From NCBI GenBank assembly GCA_964431545.1, contig CAYSLC010000170.1, forward strand, positions 1-12,287: a stretch of DNA of 12,287 nucleotides, given 5' to 3'. The notes under the pieces were generated by a model. The model had not been told where the DNA came from and searched no databases. It saw only the letters and a program-made list of their open reading frames with translations. The number at the start of each line of letters is the position of its first letter. Position 1 is the first letter of the stretch. The stretch is from CAYSLC01 sp964431545. GTDB taxonomy: Bacteria; Desulfobacterota; Desulfobacteria; Desulfobacterales; JAABSP01. Positions 1-6,084 of the stretch are shown piece by piece. Both the position numbers and the translations under genes were made by a program.

Positions 1-232
1 GCGGAGAATGACTGGATAAACCAAATGACGGCGGCCGTATGCGGCGCGTGGTTTACAGCCCGAAACCGCTCCGGCGAATCAATTTACCAAAGAAAAACGG
101 CAAGAAAGGGCCATTGAGCATTCCGACCATCGGAATGACATACATGAATATGGGACGATATGAGAGGGCATTGTCCTATTGCGGCCATCCATTTCTCGTG
201 AATGAGTCAGATCCAGTCCATCTTTTTGCGCT
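1..232. other. Left edge, no confident gene; possible TPR remnant
   Basis: No gene can be supported here. One plus frame is open from the left edge to a TGA at 115-117 and could be the tail of an upstream gene, but it resembles nothing I recognise. Another plus frame (ATG at 39) encodes, around 120-190, a stretch reading IGMTYMNMGRYERALSY. This fits the A-helix/B-helix spacing of one tetratricopeptide repeat (G8, Y11, G15, Y17, A20). It stands alone, then runs into the antisense of the lipoprotein gene, so I read it as a possible decayed fragment. A short inverted repeat (CATTCCGA at 119-126, TCGGAATG at 130-137) lies inside it with no T tract after it. Confidence 0.25.
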
Positions 233-754
233 TCACTTGTTTATCCGTTTATCGATTTTGCGAATAATTTTATCCGCAACATGTTCAGCCTGATCCATGA
301 CTGATGCGGATGAAATGGCATCAACGCGATATTCTTCAGTGTCCGGAGAAATTTTTCCTGTATCGGATGTTGTCAAAACAATTACTGAATCGAGGTCTTT
401 GCGTCTCTTCAGAAAATGTTTCGCCTTTCTGTCTATTGTCCAACCCATTGCCGTATTAACGAGCACAATAGCAGAATATTGATTTCCGACCTCGTATTCG
501 AGATCTTCGATGCCTATGATTCTGAGATACACAGATTGATGTTGATAATGCGCTTTGATGCGCTGCACGATGGCGCATTTGAATTCACTTTTCCGGGAGG
601 CGATCAGGATTTTCTTTTCAAGGGATGGCGGGTTTACATCCTGAAAACCAATATCCTCCTGATGCCAGATATACTGGGGCGCTGTACATGCCAACGGCAG
701 AAATGAGAGTAAAAGCACAGTGATGGCGATACTTTTTCTTTTATTCCATTCCAT
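233..754 (-). CDS. Small lipoprotein with flavodoxin-like fold pattern
   Basis: Predicted 173-aa exported lipoprotein of unknown function. The N-terminus has a basic n-region (K5, R6, K7), a hydrophobic core (residues 9-22) and Cys23 after Leu-Ala. The box is somewhat atypical, with Pro at -3, so lipidation is likely but not certain. The mature part shows alternating beta/alpha elements: KKILIASRKSEFK (about 47-59), a YSAIVLVNTAMGW strand (about 93-105), an alpha segment ending in FLKRRK, then VIVLTTSD (about 124-131) and DAISSAS. This order recalls flavodoxin-like or small Rossmann proteins, although no FMN phosphate loop (T/SxTGxT) is seen. The start is the ATG at 754-752 with a G-rich Shine-Dalgarno-like GGGGGTG about 8 nt upstream. 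It is divergent from the HEAT-repeat gene and has no operon partner. The real function is unknown. Confidence 0.72.
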   Translation of the reverse strand: MEWNKRKSIAITVLLLSFLPLACTAPQYIWHQEDIGFQDVNPPSLEKKILIASRKSEFKCAIVQRIKAHYQHQSVYLRIIGIEDLEYEVGNQYSAIVLVNTAMGWTIDRKAKHFLKRRKDLDSVIVLTTSDTGKISPDTEEYRVDAISSASVMDQAEHVADKIIRKIDKRINK

Positions 755-1145
755 GTCTTATGCACCCCCAATGTCATTAAAGTTTTTTAAATCCTAGCGT
801 CTTTACCACGGAAAAAAAACCATGTCATCAGTGTTTTCAATGACAAAAAACATCTGTCATGTCAACATCTCAACTGAATATAAAAATGTCTGAATTTGAT
901 TATTTTCAGCGCCTTCAAGAAACATCCAGCTCTGTATCAATGGAAAAAAGGATGGTAATCGTATAATGGTATTGAATATTTCAGAGATATCTATTAATAA
1001 GGTATGGCGGTTTGAGTCGCGCATAGCTTAAACGCCATTTCCCGATGAGGGATGCAAAATGCTTCCGAGACCTTGTGACATTTTCCCGACGTACCATGGC
1101 TGGATGAACAGCCGCTGATTGTCAAATATTCAATATCAAAGTCAG
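755..1145. other. AT-rich divergent intergenic region
   Basis: This roughly 390-base spacer separates the divergent lipoprotein and HEAT-repeat genes and holds no convincing gene. It is clearly more AT-rich than the rest of the window. TGTCAT/ATGACA hexamers recur around 823-865 (two direct copies and one inverted), which could be a regulator site. A good -10 box lies at 962-967, and a short hairpin (GGCTG at 1098-1102, CAGCC at 1109-1113) lies just before the first possible start codon of the HEAT gene. Confidence 0.5.
940..967 (+). promoter_or_regulatory. Candidate promoter for the HEAT-repeat gene
   Basis: A perfect -10 hexamer TATAAT lies at 962-967, with a weak -35 match ATGGAA at 940-945 and a 16-nt spacer. 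If used, the transcript would have a leader of roughly 170 nt before the ATG at 1146. The -35 element is poor, so this is a suggestion only. Confidence 0.3.
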
Positions 1146-2057
1146 ATGACCCTTAAGCTGGAGAGGATGAGCTTGTTCAGGTTTATAGGATTATTGGTTT
1201 TCTTCGCGTCGATTGCCGCGCTCATGAATTTTACCAGCTTTCTGCAAAATTCATGGGCTGAAAAGGACGCAATAGCGCATTTGATAAGCAAACTGAAAAG
1301 CAGTGACGTGAATGAGCGGGAAGAAGCCGTTTGGACCTTGGGGGAAAGCCGGGACCCCAGGGCGGTGGCGCCGCTTGTGAAGGTGCTGCGGGATCGCGCC
1401 GAGGACGGCCAGGTCCGCATGAGCGCCGCAATGGCGCTGGGCGCGACAGGCAGTGGCAATGCGGTTGAACCTTTGATTGCATGCGTGCGGGAGGACATGA
1501 AAATGCGGACCGGCATACTGGCCGGCTGCATCGGGGCTTTGGGCGAACTAAAAGACCCGCGCGCCGTTCCTGTTCTTCTGAAGGTCCTGCGCAACAGGGC
1601 CGATGATTGGATTTACCGGGAGATGGCGGCAAGGGCCCTGGGCAATATCGGCGATCCAGAAGCAATGGATGACCTCATCACAGCGGCGTATATGGCGGAC
1701 ACCAGACACGACGCCATTGCGGCGCTTTCGAAAATCGGCGACGCCAGGGCCGCGGAAACGTTGATCGAGGCATTGGATGAAGAGGAGGATTCTTCCACGG
1801 CGGAGGCGGCCAAAGCCGGACTTTTAAATATCGGCGCCCCCGCCGTCCCTGCGCTGATAAACGAGGTTGAAAATTTCTCGCCGGAATACACGGAAAGTAA
1901 AAAACGCGCGGCGATTGCTGAAATTCTAGGAATGCTCTGCGACATCCGGGCTATGGCGCCGCTCATAAAAATCGGGGAAAACGATGTGAGCAGCCTGGTA
2001 AAAAAAAGCGCCGTGAAGGCCCTTGAACGCATTCGCAATTGCGAGAATATGCAATAG
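1146..2057 (+). CDS. Membrane-anchored HEAT-repeat (PBS-lyase-like) protein
   Basis: A 303-aa protein from the chosen ATG. An N-terminal hydrophobic helix (IGLLVFFASIAALMNF, about residues 13-28) follows a basic segment, giving a membrane anchor or uncleaved signal. From about residue 35 to the end come roughly seven helical HEAT repeats, with the recurring signature of an Ala-rich helix, LG-x-x-x-DPRA, then a V/M-x-P/D-LI/L helix (for example LGESRDPRAVAPLVKVL and LGELKDPRAVPVLLKVL). HEAT solenoids bind protein partners and have no catalytic role, so the substrate or partner is unknown. The start is uncertain. The frame is open from a TTG at 1119, an ATG at 1146 lacks a good Shine-Dalgarno, and an ATG at 1167 has GGAG only 3 nt upstream. 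All keep the hydrophobic helix. It is probably a single-gene unit. Confidence 0.85.
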   Translation: MTLKLERMSLFRFIGLLVFFASIAALMNFTSFLQNSWAEKDAIAHLISKLKSSDVNEREEAVWTLGESRDPRAVAPLVKVLRDRAEDGQVRMSAAMALGATGSGNAVEPLIACVREDMKMRTGILAGCIGALGELKDPRAVPVLLKVLRNRADDWIYREMAARALGNIGDPEAMDDLITAAYMADTRHDAIAALSKIGDARAAETLIEALDEEEDSSTAEAAKAGLLNIGAPAVPALINEVENFSPEYTESKKRAAIAEILGMLCDIRAMAPLIKIGENDVSSLVKKSAVKALERIRNCENMQ

Positions 2058-2082
2058 CCGCCCGCCGCGGTTCCACCGGTTC

Positions 2083-2120
2083 CCCGGGGGCCTGGAGGGA
2101 AGCGTTGACCGGGATTTTTT
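2083..2120 (+). terminator. Weak candidate terminator after the HEAT gene
   Basis: Arms CCCGG (2083-2087) and CCGGG (2109-2113) are separated by a long 21-nt loop and followed by A and six Ts (2115-2120). The T run and position 25 nt after the stop codon favour a terminator, but the stem is short and the loop long. Confidence 0.3.
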
Positions 2121-2166
2121 AATTAGCGAAAAACACAATAGAATATTTCCAGTTGTATGAAGCCAA

Positions 2167-2233
2167 GTAGGGTGGGCACGGTTTTGTTGTGCCCACCAGA
2201 AGGTGGGCAACGCTTCGCTTTTGCCCACCCTAC
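2167..2233. repeat. Nested palindromic repeat (GGTGGGCA family)
   Basis: Two adjacent hairpins share one core motif. Hairpin 1 pairs GGTGGGCAC (2171-2179) with GTGCCCACC (2189-2197) across a 9-nt loop. Hairpin 2 pairs GGTGGGCAA (2202-2210) with TTGCCCACC (2221-2229) across a 10-nt loop. The outermost 12 bases, GTAGGGTGGGCA (2167-2178) and TGCCCACCCTAC (2222-2233), are also perfect reverse complements, so the whole element can fold as one long stem or as two hairpins. Related copies lie at 4642-4686 and inside 10731-10896. It looks like a REP/MITE-like dispersed element and encodes nothing. Confidence 0.8.
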
Positions 2234-2280
2234 CGGTTGACCGCAAGGATCGACACACGGGGGGAAGGTGTAAAATATCA

Positions 2281-2408
2281 CAGTCGGTTGGCCTCGAAGG
2301 GCCGGCTTTTGGAACGCTTGGGTCCGGCTGAAAGCCTGATTCAAAGGCCCACGTACGGCTCTCAGGGTATTGGGGGCCGGTGATGTCGCCGGGTTCCCGT
2401 CTACTCGA
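2281..2408 (+). mobile_element. Degenerate 3' end of a group II intron (candidate)
   Basis: The sequence carries, in order, features I associate with bacterial group II intron 3' ends: GGAACGCTTG (2311-2320) just before domain V, a domain V 3' strand reading CACGTACGGCTCT (about 2350-2362), a domain VI-like hairpin (GGG and CCGG at 2372-2380 opposite CCGG and CCC at about 2389-2398), and a terminal CTACTCGA (2401-2408) like a typical 3' splice site. The domain V 5' strand does not pair well with the 3' strand and its length is off, and there is no reverse transcriptase frame upstream, so this would be a decayed fragment. The call is from recollected motifs, not a covariance search. Confidence 0.4.
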
Positions 2409-2444
2409 GATTAGAGTTCGACCCTTGTGCGGCCGGAGCGCATT

Positions 2445-3728
2445 ATGAAACAGTCAGTAGAGGTACTCCACACCTACACGATTGAAGAGCCTCTGTACTC
2501 CCGAGGGATGGCGCGGGGATACCGCGCGCGGGATGAGCAACTTGAGGATCTTGCTGTTCTCGAAGCCGTGCCAACCTTGGAGGACACGCCTGAACGCCGT
2601 GATTTTCTCGTTCAATATCGATCAATCGCCGTGAAGATCATGCGGCTCCGCCATCCGAACATCGTCGCAATCCGGGACTTCGTGGTGCACCCTGAACAGT
2701 TCTTCACAGTAAAACAGTACGACCCTGGTCTCACCTTGGACGCGCTGCTTTCTCCACGGCGGGGGGAAAACCTTAATCCCCAGGTCCGAGCGTTCCTCTG
2801 CAAAGACATCCTGCGCGGTCTGGCGGCACTCCACCAGAACAACATCATCCACCGAGATGTCAAAGCTTACGGGGTCTATGTGAAGGATCAACCCGAGCCC
2901 TTTGCCCAGCTCGACCATTTCCATGCCGCGGTTTCCGCCGAAGCGGAGTACATCGACAGCAACTTGTGTGGTACCCCGCTTTACATGGCGCCTGAAATCA
3001 TCTCGCCGCCATACCTGTTCACCAAGCAGAGCGACGTGTACGCGGCCGGCCTATTGCTCGTCGAGGTTCTCTCGGGGCGCTCCGTCCAGGAGATGATGAA
3101 ATTGGATGGCTTTGAAGGTAACGGACCTTTGGCATTACTCTCGTATGTTGAATCGAGCGGAGGCCATGTTTCCGACTCACGTATTCACGCCTCTGTCCCC
3201 GCGGAGTTTGCCGATCTCCTCATATGCGCAACGAAGAGAGACCGTTCTGAACGATTTGTCGACTGCCAGGCGTTCTACGAGTCATTTGCTCTCAATGCCC
3301 CCTTTCGTCTGTCAAGTCACGACGACCCAACGGGCCCGGATGCTCTCGGTGTCTACCTTGAACGCCTTCCCGACGCTGATGAACGGCGGCATCTGCTGAC
3401 CGCGCAACGAATTGCCTCGATCGACGCCCGCATGGCCGTTGCGAAGTGCCGTCAGATTGTCGAGGTGATCGCCCAGCGTCTGTATTCGCGATCCCTTGGT
3501 ACTCCCGGCGGCAAACCACTGGTCAATCTGGTTCATGAGTTACGGGAAGCGCGCGTGATCCCCATGGATGTCTTCACGCACTACTACAATGTCAGAAAAC
3601 AGGGCAACCTTGCCCTTCACGGCGACGAAGAGGCAGCGGCCTTTCGCCCAGAAGTCGTTCGAACGGTGCTTGGCGCCGCCGTTCGCATTGCCACCTGGTA
3701 TCTGCTGGAGTATGAAAAGCGCGGCTAA
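2445..3728 (+). CDS. Predicted pseudokinase fused to DUF4145-like domain
   Basis: A 427-aa protein. Residues about 10-290 follow the Hanks-type Ser/Thr kinase fold: YRARD before beta-3, RHPNIV after helix C, IIHRDVK (H136-R137-D138), the activation-segment end GTPLYMAPE and SDVYAAG of helix F. Key catalytic residues differ: the beta-3 VAIK Lys aligns with Glu40, the helix C Glu with Gln, the catalytic-loop Asn (HRDxKxxN) with Gly143, and DFG reads D157-H-F. No GxGxxG loop is visible near the N-terminus. This predicts a pseudokinase. Residues about 327-421 resemble DUF4145, a small helical HEPN-like domain, ending in RKQGNLALHG (R384, N388, H392). The start is ATG 2445 with GGAG at 2435-2438; a GTG at 2427 in the same frame is less likely. 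It lies just after intron-like debris, with no operon partner. Regulation and partner are unknown. Confidence 0.85.
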   Translation: MKQSVEVLHTYTIEEPLYSRGMARGYRARDEQLEDLAVLEAVPTLEDTPERRDFLVQYRSIAVKIMRLRHPNIVAIRDFVVHPEQFFTVKQYDPGLTLDALLSPRRGENLNPQVRAFLCKDILRGLAALHQNNIIHRDVKAYGVYVKDQPEPFAQLDHFHAAVSAEAEYIDSNLCGTPLYMAPEIISPPYLFTKQSDVYAAGLLLVEVLSGRSVQEMMKLDGFEGNGPLALLSYVESSGGHVSDSRIHASVPAEFADLLICATKRDRSERFVDCQAFYESFALNAPFRLSSHDDPTGPDALGVYLERLPDADERRHLLTAQRIASIDARMAVAKCRQIVEVIAQRLYSRSLGTPGGKPLVNLVHELREARVIPMDVFTHYYNVRKQGNLALHGDEEAAAFRPEVVRTVLGAAVRIATWYLLEYEKRG

Positions 3729-3933
3729 CAAGTCTCTATGGCATCATCCGCAAGTAACGGAAATTATCCTGATGGGCAAATCATATCCGGAGTCATCCGC
3801 ACAAGGGAGACCGCCACTGAACCACAAGGTGAGCGTCCAGTGGCGTGGGTAAAGGATGCCGGAATTTTCACGACAGAAGCGGAAAAATGCCGCAGCATTA
3901 CTGGAGTGTCGATCAGCCCGACCGGAGGAGAAT
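3729..3933. other. Intergenic stretch after the pseudokinase
   Basis: Several short overlapping plus frames are open here, but none has a good ribosome site or recognisable content. No terminator hairpin with a T run is seen after the pseudokinase stop, so transcription could read on towards the small ORFs and the DUF3024-like gene. Confidence 0.4.
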
Positions 3934-4059
3934 ATGGTTCGTTATGTTCGACTCTCGCGGTCTCGAATCCGAGTTGATCGACCTAAACTTTTTCAGCAGA
4001 AAATCCGTTCGTGCCGTCCGCGCCATAAAGGAACCTTGAGTGAATTTGGAACCTCGTAG
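3934..4059 (+). CDS. Possible 41-aa basic small protein
   Basis: The ATG at 3934 is preceded by GGAGGAG (3924-3930), the strongest Shine-Dalgarno in this part of the window, at ideal spacing. It opens a 41-codon frame very rich in Arg, Ser and Lys. The peptide looks like nothing I recognise, and Arg richness can be a by-product of an off-frame reading. A second overlapping frame (ATG 3944, ending at 4039 directly before a GTG start) is equally open, so which frame, if either, is used is unclear. Confidence 0.25.
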   Translation: MVRYVRLSRSRIRVDRPKLFQQKIRSCRPRHKGTLSEFGTS

Positions 4060-4198
4060 TTCTTGGACGGATGCCGACCAAAGGCATCGTCTGAAATTGG
4101 TTTTAAAGGCGCACGCGCGGTTCTTAGGGACTGTGGCCGATGACGGCTTCCGTCCACGCCTTCTTCTAAATTTAAAAAACCGGATAAATGAAAGGTGA
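4040..4198 (+). CDS. Possible 52-aa small protein upstream of the DUF3024-like gene
   Basis: A 52-codon frame starts at GTG 4040 with AAGGA (4028-4032) 7 nt upstream and ends 8 nt before the ATG of the next gene, whose Shine-Dalgarno overlaps its stop codon. That is typical translational-coupling geometry. The peptide looks protein-like: an SWTDADQRHRLKLVLKAHARFL helix-like stretch split by no stop, then TVADDGFRPRLL and a basic tail. I do not recognise a family. If real, it forms a two-gene unit with the gene at 4207. It could instead be the decayed end of a longer gene. Confidence 0.35.
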   Translation: MNLEPRSSWTDADQRHRLKLVLKAHARFLGTVADDGFRPRLLLNLKNRINER

Positions 4199-4206
4199 GG
4201 AAGAAT

Positions 4207-4611
4207 ATGAAATCCAAAAAGAAAAAAACCTGGGTCTATCAACCGTCGAAAAAACCGAAGCCGAAAGTGCCGGATGGGATAAAGCAAAGAGTGAAGGACA
4301 AAGGTGATGAGATTGTAGAAAAAATATTTAAACCAGAATACGTGAAACCCGCGCCCAAGGAATTCGAATTGAATCACCTTGTTGATATTTATACGAAATG
4401 GTATGGAAACTATTTTTATTTTTGCTCGAAATACGAGTGTCCTCCGGGATCCATTGCATCATCCTTTGAAAGCAAATTTGCACGGATGGAATATCATGGC
4501 GAAAATGAGTTTGAATTGAGCTATATGAGGCATACTGAAAAATGGTTTTCTTTAGGCAAAGGATCGATGGAGGATTGCTTAAAAAGAATTTCCGACATGG
4601 TTCCTTATTAA
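4207..4611 (+). CDS. Small basic DUF3024-like protein of unknown function
   Basis: A 134-aa protein. The first 35 residues are a Lys/Pro-rich tail (KSKKKK, KKPKPKVPDGIKQ), followed by a compact domain with KPEYVKPAPK (about 43-52), a strand-rich VDIYTKWYGNYFYFCSKY segment (about 60-77), then FESKFARMEY, SYMRHTEKW and a C-terminal helix. The order and wording match proteins I recall as DUF3024 in environmental bacteria; the family name is from memory, and no enzymatic motif is visible. The start is ATG 4207 with GAGG (4197-4200) 6 nt upstream; an in-frame GTG at 4195 is less likely. Codons are more AT-rich than in the genes to the right, fitting the accessory left half. It lies 8 nt after a possible 52-aa ORF. 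Confidence 0.75.
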   Translation: MKSKKKKTWVYQPSKKPKPKVPDGIKQRVKDKGDEIVEKIFKPEYVKPAPKEFELNHLVDIYTKWYGNYFYFCSKYECPPGSIASSFESKFARMEYHGENEFELSYMRHTEKWFSLGKGSMEDCLKRISDMVPY

Positions 4612-4641
4612 TGATTCCGTGACAATAAATAAGGATTGGGC

Positions 4642-4686
4642 AGCCAAGCAGGGTGGGCAGCGCATCGCTTTTTGCCACCCTTTCGG
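4642..4686. repeat. Degenerate copy of the GGTGGGCA palindrome
   Basis: The left flank AGCCAAG, then a T/C difference, then AGGGTGGGCA matches the start of the element at 2161-2178. The right half (GCTTT...GCC-ACCCT...CGG) matches its right end apart from a one-base deletion in the TGCCCACC arm. It folds as GGGTGGGC-AGCG-cat-CGCT-TTTT-GCCACCC. It is 30 nt downstream of the DUF3024-like stop and could act as a terminator-like hairpin. Confidence 0.65.
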
Positions 4687-4753
4687 CTTTGGAATGCCAT
4701 CGAATTGATCTTTCAGGCCGCCCCTTTCCATGTTCGGCGGCCGGGAGGCGATA

Positions 4754-5179
4754 ATGTTGAGTTTGGAAACTCGTTCAAAGCTGGTCTGGTTTCTCCCGTT
4801 TCCTGTGAGCGGGCTGATGGCGTGCGGCTCGTTCATCGGCATGAGTTCTGTTTCGGATGCGGCCCTGCAGCAAGGCCCGGCGGGCGATATGGCCGGGGCC
4901 GTTGGCGCGCTCCTGTTCCTCATCTGCATCGCATCGGGGTTCGTCATGGCCACGCTCACGCTGATCGTGGCGAAATTTTTCCGCCGCGGCCCGACGCATC
5001 TGATTTCGGTTCGCCTTGGACTGAGCTTCGTCGGCGGGACCATCATCGGCGTTCTGGGAACGAAACCCGATCAATTATCGGTGGAGGCGGGTTGGCTCCT
5101 CCTTCTCGGCCTTCCGGTCCTGGTGATGTGGCCCTCGCGATTGAGGGTCGTCCCCGAGGCGGAGAAGAAGATCGAGTGA
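4754..5179 (+). CDS. Four-helix membrane protein of unknown function
   Basis: A 141-aa integral membrane protein, probably in the inner membrane. Hydrophobic segments lie at about 10-30, 45-72, 81-101 and 111-127, separated by short loops. A KFFRRG basic patch (about 74-79) favours a cytoplasmic second loop, and the tail (RLRVVPEAEKKIE) is charged. No catalytic or binding motif is visible. The start is ATG 4754 with GGAGG (4744-4748) 5 nt upstream; an in-frame ATG at 4730 lacks a ribosome site. It converges with the QueG-like gene. GC content and codon use rise sharply from this gene rightwards. Confidence 0.7.
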   Translation: MLSLETRSKLVWFLPFPVSGLMACGSFIGMSSVSDAALQQGPAGDMAGAVGALLFLICIASGFVMATLTLIVAKFFRRGPTHLISVRLGLSFVGGTIIGVLGTKPDQLSVEAGWLLLLGLPVLVMWPSRLRVVPEAEKKIE

Positions 5180-5183
5180 CCGG

Positions 5184-5201
5184 CCGCCGTATTTCCGGCG
5201 G
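5184..5201. terminator. Short GC hairpin between convergent genes
   Basis: CCGCCG (5184-5189) and CGGCGG (5196-5201) pair across a 6-nt loop, starting 5 nt after the membrane-protein stop. There is no T run on either strand, so it is at most a weak or Rho-assisted terminator. Confidence 0.25.
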
Positions 5202-5271
5202 AGTTCGGCGAGACGATACCCAACTGTGCCGCAATTCCGGGGGGACCCATGTGGAACCGACCTGATCGGCG

Positions 5272-6084
5272 TCACAAGCCGGCAATGCATTCGAATTCGC
5301 ACGCCCGACAATATCTGACCAGGGTATGGGCGTCTCGCTCTTCGGTGGCCGGGACCGGCTCCCCCTCGGCGATGTCCGCTTCCATCCGCTGGTTGCAGCG
5401 CTGCCGGCTGTAGGTCCCGTCCCGGGCGGGCAGATGGGGCCCCAGCTTTTCATCGGTGTACACCTGCTCGTCGAACGCGTCCTGGGGGCAGGCGTCCCGG
5501 CACGGGGCGGGGCACCCGTCGCAGGGATCGAACGCCGCCGGCCCCGTGGCCGGAAGATCCGCGTCCACCAGGAGGCACCGGAGCCGGACCTTCGGCCCGA
5601 ATCGTTCGGTCACCAGCAGGTTGCTCCGCCCCACCACGCCGATGCCGGCGGCGACGGCGGCGTCCTTGAGGAAAACGCCGCCCTTTTCGACGTAGTACGG
5701 CAGCAGCCACGTCCCCATGCCCATGTCGGCCCGGATCCAGTCGCTCAACCGTTTGTTGATCTCCATGAGCCGCCGATTGCCCGGGGTCCCTTTCCGGCCG
5801 TCCCACCAGTCGAGTTCGGGGGCGTCCTCGGGGTGGGCCAGGGCGATGACCACCGCCGTCCTCGCCTCCTCGGGCCATGGGGCGCCGGGTTCCCCGGACT
5901 CCCCCAGCGACCCCTTGTTTCCATCCGTCCCGACGCCGCTGTAGGCGGGAATCCGGGGGTTGACCCAGTGGGAGGGGGAGGTTTTCAGGGGCGCCAAGGC
6001 AGCCGTGCCCGCCATGTCGGCGCCGAATTCGAGGGCCTTTTCGATGATCCGATCCACCTGGGCATTGGTTGAACGTGTCGTCAT
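5272..6084 (-). CDS. Short QueG-like protein with two Fe-S cluster motifs
   Basis: A 270-aa cytoplasmic iron-sulfur protein related to epoxyqueuosine reductase (QueG), which reduces epoxyqueuosine to queuosine in tRNA using cobalamin and two [4Fe-4S] clusters. The middle part (FLKDAAVAAGIGVVGRSNLL, about 138-157) matches the QueG core. Cluster ligands are C188, C191, C195, C199 and C230, C259, C262, C266. The first motif is CX2CX3CX3CP, one residue longer than the usual ferredoxin pattern. It is about 100 residues shorter than E. coli QueG and lacks the C-terminal helical repeats. By eye, Glu133 sits where QueG has its essential Asp. A QueG paralogue with another substrate is therefore as likely as QueG itself. 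The start at 6084 is chosen because the 45-residue upstream extension is off-family and an AGGAAAGGAAA purine tract lies just ahead. queC lies 1.7 kb away on the same strand. Confidence 0.8.
   Translation of the reverse strand: MTTRSTNAQVDRIIEKALEFGADMAGTAALAPLKTSPSHWVNPRIPAYSGVGTDGNKGSLGESGEPGAPWPEEARTAVVIALAHPEDAPELDWWDGRKGTPGNRRLMEINKRLSDWIRADMGMGTWLLPYYVEKGGVFLKDAAVAAGIGVVGRSNLLVTERFGPKVRLRCLLVDADLPATGPAAFDPCDGCPAPCRDACPQDAFDEQVYTDEKLGPHLPARDGTYSRQRCNQRMEADIAEGEPVPATEERDAHTLVRYCRACEFECIAGL

Noticed and set aside
1119..1145. TTG start at 1119 for the HEAT-repeat protein
   Set aside because: TTG is a rarer start with no clear Shine-Dalgarno; ATG 1146 or 1167 keeps the full membrane anchor. 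It remains possible.
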